Assembly: GCA_900491605.1 (NCBI GenBank)
Contig: UESW01004381.1
Location: forward strand, 821,162-885,161
Reading direction: 5' to 3'
DNA: 64,000 nucleotides
Source: Calamus simplicifolius
Lineage: Eukaryota > Streptophyta > Magnoliopsida > Arecales > Arecaceae
Positions 45,200 to 56,664 of this stretch are shown here, in pieces; the stretch's first letter is position 1; every line of letters begins with the position of its first letter. The translations under genes and the position numbers were made by a program. The notes under the pieces were generated by a model. That model had not been told where the DNA came from, did not search any database, and saw only the letters and a list, made by a program, of their open reading frames with translations.

Positions 45200-48100
45200 A
45201 TGCCTCTTCTCGCCCCTCGATCTCACATCCTTATGGAGATCGAGGGCGAGCCTTATCTCCAGCGACCTCCTCCTATGAAGAAAGGTCCTCCCCACAACAA
45301 GAGTGGTTATTGCCGTTTCCATCGGGATTATGGCCACGACACCGACAGCTGCTATAGCCTGAAGCGTGCCATCGAGGAGCTCATCCAGCGGGGCTACCTC
45401 GGGAAATACGTCCAGAAGGCATCACCTCTGGTGCCAGCCCTCATGAGACCCCTGCCTGTTCAGGCCGCTGTCGATAATGCCCCAAAGAGCGAACGGTCGG
45501 AATGGTGTCCTGGGGGTGACTCTTCCCCAAAGCGGCTCAGGGAGGAGGGAACAACTGTTGTTGAAAATGTAAATAATGAAGGCATCGTCGTCTCCATGAC
45601 GATCGCCAAACACCCTATAAAAAGGATTTTAGTTGATTGTGGCAGTTCAGCTGACATCCTCACTTACGACGCATTTGTTAGGATGGGTTTATCTGTTGAC
45701 TCCTTCCAGCCCGTGGCGGCTCCCTTGGTTGGGTTCACCGAACACTCGGTGAGGGTCGAGGGCAAATATCCCTGCCTGTGACGACCGGAACGCCACCATG
45801 CCATAGCACCGTCGTCATGAAGTTTTTGGTCGTAAGGGTCCCCCTGGCGTACAATGCCATTTTAGGACGACCGTGCCTCAATCTTTTGGATGCAGTTATC
45901 TCACTCGGTGTCTACTCGTGTAGTTCCCCACTAGCGAAGGAGTCGGTGAGATGCGGGGCGAGACCAGCCGGTCTTGCCTTGTTACCATGCGACGTCAAGT
46001 CCCAGGAGGCCGAGCCAACTTTAGAGGCACCTGACCCCAGGGATTCCAGCAAAGGAGGAGAACCGGCCGAGCAACTCCTAACCTTTCCCCTGGGGACGAC
46101 CCGGCAAAGACCGTGCGTATCGGCGGACTCCTTCCCCCGGAAGACTGTGATCGCCTCCTAACCTTCCTGCGGGCCAACTCGAACGTTTTTGCTTGGTCAG
46201 CATCCGATATGCCTGGCATCCCTTTAGAGGTAATCATCCACAAGCTCAATATCGACCCAAAGCACCGTCCAGTCCGCCAAAGGAGGAGCTTTGCTCCCGA
46301 GCGGTAAAAAGCTATCGATGAGGAGGTCAACAAGCTGCTTAACGCCGGCCACATCCGAGAGGTGCATTACCCTAGCTGGCTGGCTAATGTGGTCATGGTG
46401 CAAAAGGCAAATGGAGCTGGAGAATCTGCATTGACTTCATTGACCTCAATAAGGCGTGTCCGAAAGACAGTTTCTCCCTGCCGAGGATAGACCAGCTAGT
46501 GGATTCCACCTCCGGCCATGAGCTCCTCAGCTTTATGGACGCCTTCTCTGAATATAACCAAATAAGGATGAACCTCAGCGATGAAGAGCACACCTTTTTC
46601 GTGATGGAGAAAGGCATTTATTGCTACAAAATGATGCCCTTCGGCCTCAAGAACGCGGGGGCAATCTATCAAAGGTTGATGAATAGGGTCTTTGAAGATC
46701 AGCTGGGCCGAAACATGGAGGTCTACGTGGATGATATGCTGACCAAGAGCGCCCGCACTTTTGACAACGTCCTTGACCTAGAAGAGACCTTCAACAACCT
46801 CCGTCGCTTTCAGGTCAGGCTAAATCCGAAGAAGTGTGCCTTCGGGGTCACGGCGGGCAAGTTCCTAGGTTTTATGGTGACTCAGCGAGGGATCGAAGCA
46901 AACCCAGAGAAAATCAGCGCCATCCTCGACATAAGGCCACCATCCAGCAAGAAGGACGTGCAACAACTAACGGGGAGAGTGGCGGCTCTAAGTTGTTTCC
47001 TCTTCAAATCAGCCGAGAGGTGCTTGCCTTTCTTCAAGGCCTTGCGGAAAGTGAACAGCTTCGAATGGACGGACGATTGCCAGAAAGCCTTCGACGGGCT
47101 GAAGGTGTTTCTGTCTTCCCCACTGCTCCTGTCTAAGCCAAGGGATGGAGAGAGTCTTTTTCTCTACCTCGCCGCCTCTCCAGAGGCCGTTAACTCAGTC
47201 TTGGTGCGTCTCGATGTTAACGGACCCAGAGGCCTGTTTATTACGTGAGCAAGGTGCTCCACGACACGGAGGTTAGGTACTCCAAGACGAAAAAAATCAT
47301 CTTCGCCTGATCGTCTCGCCCGACGTCTCCGATCGTACTTTCAAGCCCATCCCATTGTGGTGCTCACGGACCAACCTCTACGATCTATCCTGGCTCGTCC
47401 GGACACCTCAGGCGACTCGCTAAGTGGGCCATCAAGCTGGGAGAGTTCGACCTCTCCTTCCAAGCACGGCCGGCTCTGAAGTCCCAAGTCCTGGCCAATT
47501 TCTGGTTGAGTGCACCTGGGCAGATGGGGCTACCGAGGAGGCTCCAGTGGAGCAGCATGAGCCTGGTCCGAGCGACGATGAAGAGACCTGGATCCTCCAT
47601 GTGGATGGCGCGTCAAACTCTCAGGAAAGCGGTGCCGGCCTCATTCTTGCCGAACCAGGTGGAGAGAGAATGGAATGCGCCCTGCGGTTTCTATTCGAAG
47701 CTACCAATAATCAAGCCGAATACGAGGCCTTATTGACAGGATTAAGGCTAGCCCGAGAACTCGGAATAAAGCATCTCAGAACTTTCACCGACTCGCAACT
47801 CGTCTCTGGACAAATCAACAGAGAATACGAGGCGCGTGACCCTGCCATGACCCAATACCTGGGCAAGGTTCGGCTCTTGGTCTCCCCGTTAGTTTATTTC
47901 AGCATCAGCTACATTCCCTGGAGCGAGAACGCCAAGGCCGACACCCTTTTCCTCCTGGCTACTTCCACCGACGGCACCACAAGGGACGCTTACATCGAAT
48001 ACCTAGAAAGATCCAGCATAGAAGACCGTGAGGAAGTTCCGCTCGCCTAAGAGCGACATGGATGATGCATACGTCCGCTATCTCACAGATGGCACCCTCC

Positions 48101-49301
48101 CTGATGATCGCAACGAAGCCAGACTATTCAAGTGGAGGGCCTCCAAATTGTCCTTGTAGATGGACGCCTATACAGAAGGTCGTTCTCCTACCCCTGCTCA
48201 AATGCGTGGGATCCTCGACGCCGACTACATCCTCAGAGAAATCCACAAGGCATCTGCGGAAACCACCTGGGGGGCAGGTCCCTAGCCCAGAAGGCCCTTC
48301 GTCAGGGATACTTCTGGCTCACTATGAGGGAGGACGCTGCCAAATTGGTTCAGAAGTGTGATGGCTACCAGTGCCACGCACACATCAGCATCAGCCGTCT
48401 GTCCCGCTGAACCCACTCTCGGCCCCTTGGCCTTTTGCTCAGTGGGGAATGGACATCCTCGGGCCATTCCCCCTAGCTTGGGGCAGCGGAGATTTTTGCT
48501 AGTCGCCATCGACTACTTCACCAAGTGGGTCGAGGTCGAGGCGTTGGCTAAGATCACCGAAAGTAAGGTCAAAGCCTTCTTCTGGAAATCGATCATATGC
48601 CGCTTTGGCCTACCTCACACCCTTGTCACGGACAATGGCCGCCAGTTCAACAATGATGCATTCAAGGCTTTCTGCGACGAGCTAGGTATTCATCATCGAT
48701 TCACCTCTGTCGGCCACCCTCAGACCAACGGAGAAGCCGAGGTCATGAACCGCACTATTCTCAGAGGGCTCAGGACTCGGCTAGATGGGTCCAAAGGTCG
48801 ATGGGCAGAGGAGCTCCCCAGTGTGATATGGGCTTACACACGACCCCCAGGGCCCCGATGGGTGAGACCCCCTTCAGTCTCGTCTTCGGGTCCGAAGCCG
48901 TTATTCCCATCGAGATCGGACTGCCCAATCCGCGTGTGGAGTCCTTCAACGAGGAAGATAATTTCGTACTAATACGAGCCAATCTAGACTTCATCGATGA
49001 GGTGCATGACCGGGCGACGCTACGTATGGCGACCTTCCGTCAGCAAGCAACCAAGTACTACAATGCCCGAGTTCGTCCCAAGTTTTTTCGCCATGGAGAT
49101 ATGGTTTTGAGAAAGACCGAGGTATCCAAACCTACGGAGAGGGGCAAATTATCCCCCAACTGGGAGGGTCCTTATCGTGTCGCCGAGACACTCCATCGAG
49201 GAGCGTACAGACTAGAAAACTCAACGGGCGACCCATTCCACGTACCTGGAACGCGGACAATCTTCGCCAATATTATCAATGATGTATCCCCCAGAGTATG
49301 A
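45200..49301 (+). pseudogene. Tat-2 gag end and pol (PR, RT, RH, aRNH, INT)
   Basis: Gag's C-terminal Cys/His block is at 45310-45400 (YCRFHRDYGHDTDSCYSLKR). Protease near 45635: LVDCGSSADIL, with Cys where Gly/Thr is usual after the catalytic Asp, then PLVGFTEHSVRVEGK and YNAILGRPCLN. RT 46195-46920, with FMDAFSEYNQIRMN and YVDDMLTKS (46723-46749). RNase H to about 47450. The aRNH domain is at about 47588-47960 (WILHVDGASNSQESGAGLIL). Integrase zinc finger near 48220-48390, core Asp in GMDIL (about 48450), Asp in VTDNG (48633), Glu in GEAEVMNR (48735), GPYRV end near 49168. A stop at 46306 and about ten 1-bp deletions break the frame, many in homopolymers, so some may be assembly errors. Confidence 0.92.
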
Positions 49302-49329
49302 GTAATAAAAGGGTCCTTTCCAGCACCAC

Positions 49330-50470
49330 AGCCTACTCTCCCTTGTATCCAAGGATCAGATCCCAGAAAAGGAGCTCGTTGGCATCGCGGCCCATGGGAC
49401 ACACTCGGCCCCAGCACGGAGGTGCCCCCGAGTCGGTTAAGACCCTAAAGGCTCCGTACCGCCGAGTCGTCCCTCAGATGGCACACAAACCTCCGAGGTG
49501 GTTCTAAAAGAGCTCGCCGGTATCGCAGCCCACGGGACACCACTCGGCCCCGGCACGGAGGTGCCCCCGAGTCGGTTAAGACCTAAAGGCTCCGTACCCA
49601 CCGAGTCGTCCCTCGGGTGGCACATAAACCCTCGAGACGGTTCTAAAGGATCTCGTCGGCATTGCGACCCACGGAAACCACTCAGCCCAGCACGGAGGTG
49701 CCTCCGAGTTGGTTAAGACCCTAAAGGCTCGTACCCACCGAGTCACCCCTCGGGCGGCATACAAACCTCCGAGGCAGTCCTAAAGGAGCTCGCTGGCATC
49801 GCGGCCCATGGGACACCACTCGGCCCCGGCACGGAGGTGCCCCCGAGTCGGTTAAGACCCTAAAGGCTCTGTACCCGCCGAGTCACCCCTCGGGCGGCAC
49901 ACAAACCCCCGAGACAGTCCTAAAGGAGCTCGCTGGCATCGCGGCCCACGGGACACCACTCGGCCCTGGCACGGAGGTGCCCCGAGTTGGTTAAGACCCT
50001 AAAGGCTCCGTACCCACCGAGTCGCCCCTCGGGCAGCACACAAACCCCCGAGACGGTCCTAAAGGAGCTCGCTGGCATTGCGGCCCACGAAACATCACTC
50101 GGCCTGGCATGGAGGTGCCTCCGAGTCGGTTAAGACCCTAAAGGCTTCGTACCTGCCGAATCGCCCCTCGGGCGGCACACAAACCCCGAGGCGGTCCTAA
50201 AGGAGCTCGGTAGCATCACGGCCCACGGGACACCACTCGGCCCCAGCACGGAGGTGCCCCCGAGTCGGTTAAGACCCTAAAGGCTCTGTACCGCCGAGTC
50301 ATCCTCGGCGGCACACAAACCCCGAGGCGGTCCTAAAGGAGCTCGCTGGCATCGCGGCCCACGGACATCACTCGGCCCCAGCACGGAGGTGCCCCGAGTC
50401 GGTTAAGACCCTAAAGGCTCGTACCCGCCGAGTCGCCCCTCGGCGGCACACAAACCCCGGGGTGGTTCAG
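49330..50470. repeat. Tat-2 post-pol tandem array (about 140-bp unit, 8 copies)
   Basis: Units carry GAGCTCGCTGGCATCGCGGC, CACTCGGCCCCGGCACGGAG, GTCGGTTAAGACCCTAAAGG and CGCCCCTCGGGCGGCACACA. They start near 49376, 49510, 49655, 49788, 49928, 50069, 50209 and 50340. The array occupies the same position as the 25-bp array of Tat-1 but shares no obvious unit sequence with it. Confidence 0.93.
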
Positions 50471-50925
50471 AAAGACTTCGCCAACACCGCAGCTAACAAA
50501 GAGCGCTCGGCCTCGGCATGAAGTTGCCCCCAGGTCATTCCAAGTCCTTAGAAGACCGTGCGCGGACGAATCTCCCTTTAAATAGCTTGCAACAACCCAA
50601 AGCATCTTAAGCAGCCTTCCGCACGGTTGGCTTGTCTCTCGAAGACGCATTCAAACATTGGCAAACCTAAGACTACGATTCGGCCACGGCATCATCAACA
50701 TGCGCAGTGCTCAGAAATAGAAAACATCTCAGAAGGAAGATCCCTCCTCATTAACGGGTACGGGGCCTGGTTTAAAGTTAGTTGCAAAAGAAAATATTTG
50801 ATTCAAAGGAAGGAAGAGGCGGACGAGACAAAGCACAAAGTATTTTTTCAAAAAAGCTTTTCTTCATTAATAATGGAAGTGAAGTACAAAATTTGGCCCG
50901 AGGACCGGTTACAAAAAGCAACTCT

Positions 50926-53444
50926 TTAGGGCTCCCTCGGGCCCGGCTCTCCCTCGTCCTCCTCCTCCTCCGTCGGCCCCTCGTCAGGTTCCCCGGGCTG
51001 GATCCCCTCGAGCCCAGAGCTGTTGATTTTAAAAGCCAACACCGTGGCCTTGCACATGTCGATGCCCTTAATGTAAGCATCGAGGATGGATGACTTCCTT
51101 CTCGAACTCCGGTGAAGACTTGTAACTGGCGATGGCCTACTCGCCCCGGCCTCGGCCTGCTTTGCCCTGGCCTCGGACTCCTTGGCGAGCGCCTCAGCCT
51201 GCTGTGCCCTAGCCTCGGACTCCTTGGCTCACGCCTCAGCCCGCTGCGCCTTGGCCTCAGCCTCCTTGGCTCGCGCCTCGGCCTCCCAAGCTCGGCCCTC
51301 GGCCTTTCGGCACGTGCGCTGGCCTCGTCATCATGGGCCACTGCCCCAGCCTTTTCATGGCCCGCCTCGACGCCGCCCTCCATGGGGCGGCTCTCTGCGC
51401 AGCGGCAAGGGCCTCATTATGCGCCGCCTCGTCTGTCCCTCGACATGTTGAAGCTGGCGAGCCAGCTCCTCCGACCGCCACGGCGGCCTCCCATCTGGCC
51501 GAGACCAACGCCAACTTGGCCTCGGCCGCGGAGGCCCGGCTACCCTCGACTTCGGCCCGACACTCCACCTCCCTTATTCGGCCCCCCAGACTCTCCTCCC
51601 GGGCCTTGGCCTCATGATGAAGTCGAGCAAGGCTCTGAGACTGCGCCATGCTCTCCTTCTTATATTTGTCAGCCCGCCAGGGACTTCACGAGCGCGTCAC
51701 GGAGTGGGATAACGCTTCGTGAAGGGCCATCGCACCATTGGCCATCTGCAGCAGAAGAATGTGTTAATCGCAGAAAAAACTGAGGCATCACAAAGCATGT
51801 CTAAAAATGAAGAAAATTCAGAGGGTTACCTGGACGATGGAGACCATCACCATGTCCAAAATCGCGGAGTGGCTCTGCCCCCGCATCTCCTCGTCGGACT
51901 CAGCAGTCCGAACCCTTGACAGGAGATGGGCAGCCCGCCCGGCATCCCATTGAACCAAACCTGGGCGTTGGCCGCGCTGGCCCCTCTTGCGGCCCTTCGG
52001 CCCGAGGGCGAGTCGGGCGGCGCACTGATTGCTGGGATGAGCTCTCGGACTCATCCCTCTACCTCCTGGCTGCTTCCGCCCCAGCCTCGGACCTTCTATC
52101 GACTGGCTCCCCCTCTCCGGCAGTTGGGGGAGCCCTCTTCCGCCTCGGCTCCGCGGCAGTCGGAGGGTCGATGGCGATTGTGACCTGCCCCGCCTCGGGC
52201 GCATCGGCGGCGGCAGGGGCTTCCTCCTCGAGATCCAAGATCACCACAGCTGCTTTGGTGGTGGCCGGATCTCCCCTTCCTCTACTTCGGTCCCGGCCGG
52301 CCCCGGGACCACTCCTGCAGCCGGCATTTCCTCGGTCGGCTCCTCCGCGGGCATTGGAGCCGCGGGAGCTTCAGCAACTGAGCCGGCTCGGCCTGCCCCC
52401 TTTTTTGAGCCTTCTTCGCCGGCCTCGCCGCTTCTCCTACCGCCTGCCTCTTTTGCCACAGGGCGGCTTCAAACTTGTCGGCGGAAAACCTCATCGCTGC
52501 ACCAAAAAATGATAAACATCAGCAACAGCATACAATAACCTTCGGGTCGAGACAGGAAGAGTCGAGCGTCGTGCTCACCAACCGCCGGGGCCAACTCGGC
52601 CTCAAACAGGTTCTCCTCGGATAGGAGTTCCTTGTAGCCAGAGTTTGGCAGGTAGACAGCTGGGTAAAGAGTTTCCTATCCCTCTCCCCCACGGCGGCAC
52701 TATCATTAGAGCTGGTGTCCGGCTCTCTCCAATCAGCCCTCACCCCTCGACATGGGCGAAAAGGAATCAAGATTTCCACCCCCTAATCTTGGACGGGAGA
52801 CCTAAGGGGAAGGCTCTACCGGCCTGGCGTTGAATGCCCATCAGGCCCCCTCACCTTGGCGGCGGAGCTTATAGAAAGCCCAGAACAGTGACAGTCCTGC
52901 CCGGGCCCCCTGGAAGCAACAAAGAATGACAAAAGCGCAGATGATCCGAATCGAGTTCGGAGTCAACTGCGCCAGAACTAGCCTATACCTGTCTAAAAGG
53001 TTCAGAATAAAGGGATGGAAAGGGAGACACAGTCCACACCGAAAAAACTCCTCGTATAGAGCGACCCGACCGGGGTGGACGGAGGTCACTCTATCTTCGG
53101 CCCCGGCGCGGACAGGCGATGAAACTGGGAACTATGTACTTAGTCCCTAATGGCCTCCACATCCTCAGGGGTCATGGTTGAGGCCACTCCCGCCGGACCT
53201 GCCGGATCAAGGCCCACCGCCGGAGGTGGTGCCGGACGACGGGAAGACACAGGAACCACCCTAATAGGGAGAGCTAAAATGGATGGAGGTTCGGTCGCTG
53301 CCGGTCGATCACGGATGGTAATGCCACCCACCGGCCACCCACCGGCCGAGGCACCTGGTTAACTGAGGGGGTTTGGTCTTCACTATCGGAATGGGAAGAC
53401 TCTACTATGGGCCTCTTACCCTTCCTAATAGCACGACGGTCCAT
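50926..53444 (-). pseudogene. Tat-2 antisense gene: Transposase_28-like / coiled-coil protein
   Basis: On the minus strand the start at 53444 (MDRRAIRKGKRPIVESS) follows a TATA box by about 140 bp. MTPEDVEAIRD near 53180 aligns with the domain start in Tat-1 and Tat-3 and is followed by a stop. The domain resumes at 53089-52841: GRVALYEEFFRCGLCLPFHP, LTPNSIRIICAFVILCCFQG. An Ala/Pro/Glu-rich linker follows (52500-51900), then a coiled coil with Ala/Glu/Arg heptads (about 51650-51130) and the C-terminal motif AYIKGIDMCKATVLAF (near 51075-51020) with an acidic tail, stop 50926. Several frame changes. Same architecture as the antisense genes of the other two elements. Confidence 0.72.
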
Positions 53445-53583
53445 GGGTAAGACGAGGATGAAACTAACCTAGGAATCAAAGGAACCCGAAGACAGAAGGG
53501 CTCAGGTCGCAGAGGAACTCAGAGAAAAGAAGCTGGAAGAAAGCGCTAGCAGTGTAAAAGCTTTCCCCCGGACCCTCGGGGCG

Positions 53584-53593
53584 CTTTTATACC
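53584..53593 (-). promoter_or_regulatory. TATA box of Tat-2 antisense gene
   Basis: GGTATAAAAG on the minus strand, about 140 bp upstream of the ATG at 53444. Confidence 0.65.
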
Positions 53594-53984
53594 CCCCATC
53601 TCCAAACGGCGACGCCTGAGGCTCCGCCGCGTGGCACACTTCTATTGCGCCACGGGCTGTTCGCCGACAATCTCGCCTGCGCCGAGATGTGCCGCTTTGA
53701 TTCGCCCCGAGGAGCATGATCCCTGACCAATTGCAGAGCATAGAAAGTAGAGAAGCAATGATAACCCCACCTTTTTTCCATCCCCCGATGGGCGCCTCAT
53801 CAAGGCGTCCGGCGCCAATGTCAACTCCCACCTACTGCATGATTGTAGAGGATTTCGAAGCGACACCATCTTGAAAAAATGCGCCAGCTCACCAGTTATT
53901 GAAAGCACACTGAAGAGCAATCATTTTTTGAATTCTCGCGCCCCTTTCGCCCTAAGGACAGCAGACGCGCAGCCCTCCGTGCTC

Positions 53985-54001
53985 AGGGGCGGAGGGGCAT
54001 C
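53985..54001 (+). other. Tat-2 polypurine tract
   Basis: AGGGGCGGAGGGGCATC directly before the 3' LTR at 54002. Confidence 0.85.
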
Positions 54002-54783
54002 TGATGTGGCTAATGCAGCCATGAAGGCAATCATGGAAAAATCAAAAGCTTAAGGTAGCCCCATCCCGGCATCTTCAAGTCGGTCGAGTCGGCCCCGACC
54101 TTCCCTGGTCGGCCCCGCTCAGTCCCGACGTCTCCAGGTCGGCCAAGTCGGCCCCGACCTTTCTCGGTCGGCCCCGCTTGGTCTCGGCATCCCCAAGAGA
54201 GCCAAGATAACCCCGACTTTCCCAAGCCGGTCCCAGGACGTCCTGGCCGTTCAAGCCGCCATCTCTCTGACTCGTACCGTCTGACATTGCCAGGCCCAAC
54301 TACCTGCTGGCCATGCCACCGATGGGATCAGACCTAACTACCCGCTAGCCCGCTAATTGATGGGACTTGGCTCACCAACCGCCGTTTTTTTCCTCTCCGA
54401 TGGGATAGGACCTACCAACCGGTCCAGATTCACGCAACCCCCATGAACCCCGTGGAAATTCCTTTCTCACGGAACTCACGTGGTCGTGCAGGTGTCAACC
54501 ACCTATAAAAGGGTAAGTCCACTCAAGGATCAGGTATGCAAAACTCGCACGCTCGTTAATCTATCATCTAGAGAGGAATCCCCCCTTTGTGGACCCCTCT
54601 CACCCCTCAAGAGCTTGCTTGAGCTCTTCCTCAGCTGTGATCTTGGTTGCTGACTTAAGCATCGAAGGGTCCTTACCGGAGCACCCCTCCGGTCTTGAAA
54701 CTTTTTGCAGGCCATCTAGTTCGATAAGGGTCCACTGATTAAGCAGTTCTCTTTTCCCGACATTCAAGATCAGGGCGTCATCA
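54002..54783 (+). repeat. Tat-2 3' LTR
   Basis: TGATGTGGCTAATGCAGCC to GGGCGTCATCA, 782 bp, with a TATA box at 54503-54512. Differences from the 5' LTR are mostly transitions plus loss of about 5-6 minisatellite units. Confidence 0.93.
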
Positions 54784-54960
54784 AGAGTCATAGAAAACGA
54801 TAGAATTCTTTTTTCTCCCCCTTCTCCTCTAATCCCTTTTGCTTGGTCTTGGGGAGATTACTTCTCAACCCAAGGGCTCACGCTATCCATCATGAACGTT
54901 ATGTTGTCTTATCTTTGCTGATTATCAGGAAAGGTCTAGACAGAAATTCAAATTTGAAAC
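54784..54960 (-). other. NQR-B intron remnant between Tat-2 and Tat-3
   Basis: It aligns with NQR-A 15256-15390 (AGTCATAGAAAA, TCTAATCCCTTTTG, GACAGAAATTCA), with about 45 bp inserted near 54850. The first five bases are the right Tat-2 target duplication AGAGT. It ends at GAAAC, next to the Tat-3 LTR. Confidence 0.85.
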
Positions 54961-55291
54961 TGTTGCCGCTGAAATCCGTCCTCCGACTCGGGCGCGTCGA
55001 TCTCCAGGAAGAGGGGGGCGGACCTGCAAAAGAAGCCCACGCGGAGGGACGCTGGGGGTGGTCCTCCGCGGAAGACCCTCCGACGCTCAAGTCAGTAGAG
55101 AAGAAATCGGCGATCAACCAGATAGTGAGGAGGTGGATCTCTCCGGGAGACCTCTCCGGGGGCGGCCAATCGGGGGCTCCAAAGGGCAGGAGCACTGACG
55201 AGCTACCGGCGAGAGCAAGAGAGTGAGAGTGGGGGTGTAAGCGCGCAAGTGTGCGTACAGAGTTGCATACCTGAGGGAATCAGCGATTATG

Positions 55292-55300
55292 ATATTTATA
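55292..55300 (-). promoter_or_regulatory. Tat-3 LTR TATA box
   Basis: On the minus strand TATAAATAT within GGCAGTCTATAAATATCATA. Confidence 0.65.
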
Positions 55301-55600
55301 GACTGCCACCTGGATCATGAGCGCCTTCTGGAAGGTCCGGAGGTTGTTAAGATACGGAGACAGACAGAATCAGGCCATTGTGGGGCCATTAGGGTTCGTA
55401 CCCTGTTTGTTTGGTATCGACGGCTGGGAGAGCTCCTTGGTGTCTCGAGATCGGGTTGAGTAGGCCTGGGGCGGTTACGATAGGCTTTAGGCCACGTTCC
55501 GATATGATTCCTTATCCAGGATGCCGCTCAGGTAGGTTCGGGCTCTCCCGCGTCAGGTTCCGCGGAGGTAGATGTTATGTTGTGGATCGCTCGAAGGGGC

Positions 55601-56172
55601 CGAGCTAAGGAAGTCCGGAGGAGGCTGAGCTACGGAAGCCCGGAGGGGACCGAGCTACGGAAGCCCGGAGGAGGCCGAGCTACGGAAGCCCGGAAGGGGC
55701 CGAGCTACGGAAGCCCGGAAGGGGCCGAGCTACGGAAGCCCAGAGGAGGCCGAGCTACGGAAGCCCGGAGGGGGGCCGAGCTACGGAAGCCGGAGGAGGC
55801 CGAGCTACGGAGGCCCGGAAGGGGCCGAGCTACGGAGGCCCGAAGGAGGCCGAGCTACGGAAGCCCGGAGGAGGCCGAGCTACGGAGGCCCGGAAGGGGC
55901 CGAGCTACGGAAGCCCGGAGGAGGCCGAGCTACGGAGGCCCGGAAGGGGCCGAGCTACGGAGGCCCGAAGGAGGCCGAGCTACGGAAGCCCGGAGGAGGC
56001 CGGGCTACGGAGGCCCGGAAGGGGCCGAGCTACGGAGGCCCGGAGGAGGCCGAGCTACGGAAGCCCGGAGGAGGCCGAGCTACGGAGGCCCGGAAGGGGC
56101 CGAGCTACGGAGGCCCGGAGGAGGCTGAGCTACGGAAGCCCGGAGGAGGCCGAGCTACGAAAGCCCGGAAGG
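55601..56172. repeat. LTR-internal 25-bp minisatellite, about 22 copies
   Basis: Unit GAGCTACGGAAGCCCGGAGG plus AGGCC, with GGAAGGGGCC variants in an irregular alternation. Because 25 is not a multiple of 3, an open frame running through it repeats every 25 codons; it is not a gene. Confidence 0.95.
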
Positions 56173-56243
56173 GGCGAAGGGAGGAGGTTAGCCTTAGCCG
56201 CCTCGCACGGACATTAATGCAATGATGATTTTACCCCCCAACA

Positions 56244-56259
56244 CATGCCCTCCACTCCC
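56244..56259 (-). other. Tat-3 polypurine tract
   Basis: On the minus strand AGGGAGTGGAGGGCAT plus G directly precedes the LTR start TGTTGGGGGG. Confidence 0.75.
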
Positions 56260-56548
56260 TAGTTCGAAGCGTAGGTTCGGGCGTAGGGAGTACGAGTTCG
56301 AATGGCACATCTTGGATGGGATGTCTTGGATTACCTGGCTTGCGCAATGATGCCCTAATTAATGCGACATGACCGTCATGCCTTCGGGGCTAAGGCTCCC
56401 TCGCGAGCGACGGCTGGGATCGCACCACGCCCCGAATCCCGATCGACCGGGTGTTTGTCGAGGCAATTTGGGGCACCTAGGATGGGACGCCCCACCTTTT
56501 TAGGGAGGCTCCCTTGGTGGAGAAGCGAAGTGGCGGCCGCATTGGCGT

Positions 56549-56559
56549 TATATATATAT
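56549..56559 (+). promoter_or_regulatory. TATA box of Tat-3 antisense gene
   Basis: TATATATATAT-type element about 110 bp upstream of the ATG at 56665. Confidence 0.6.
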
Positions 56560-56664
56560 GCCTATGTGTGCGCGTGCGCTTGGCGTCTTCTCGCTTTGCT
56601 TCCAAGTGGGTTCTGGTCTTTCATCTTCTCCGATGCTCATTGCTTTCGTTTGATACCTCTTTCA

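Larger units (their letters stand above)
42742..54783 (+). mobile_element. Tat-2: complete Ty3/gypsy Tat-lineage retrotransposon
   Basis: 5' LTR 42742-43851, primer-binding site, gag, protease, RT, RNase H, aRNH, integrase, 140-bp tandem array, antisense gene, polypurine tract, 3' LTR 54002-54783. Total 12042 bp. It is inserted in the NQR-B intron; comparison with the intact intron of copy A and a 5-bp target duplication (one mismatch) fix both ends. The LTRs are roughly 90 percent identical by eye outside the minisatellite, so the insertion is not very recent. Confidence 0.95.
54961..56243 (-). repeat. Tat-3 3' LTR
   Basis: In element sense it starts TGTTGGGGGGTAAAATCATC (56243 leftward) and ends GATTTCAGCGGCAACA (54961); 1283 bp. 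It contains a TATA box and a 25-bp minisatellite. The U5 part carries the GAGCGTCGGAGGGTCTTC block shared with the other Tat LTRs. Confidence 0.85.

Noticed and set aside
55577..56128. 183-codon plus-strand frame through GAGCTACGGAAGCCCGG units
   Set aside because: It is a minisatellite inside the Tat-3 LTR; the frame stays open only because the unit lacks stops.
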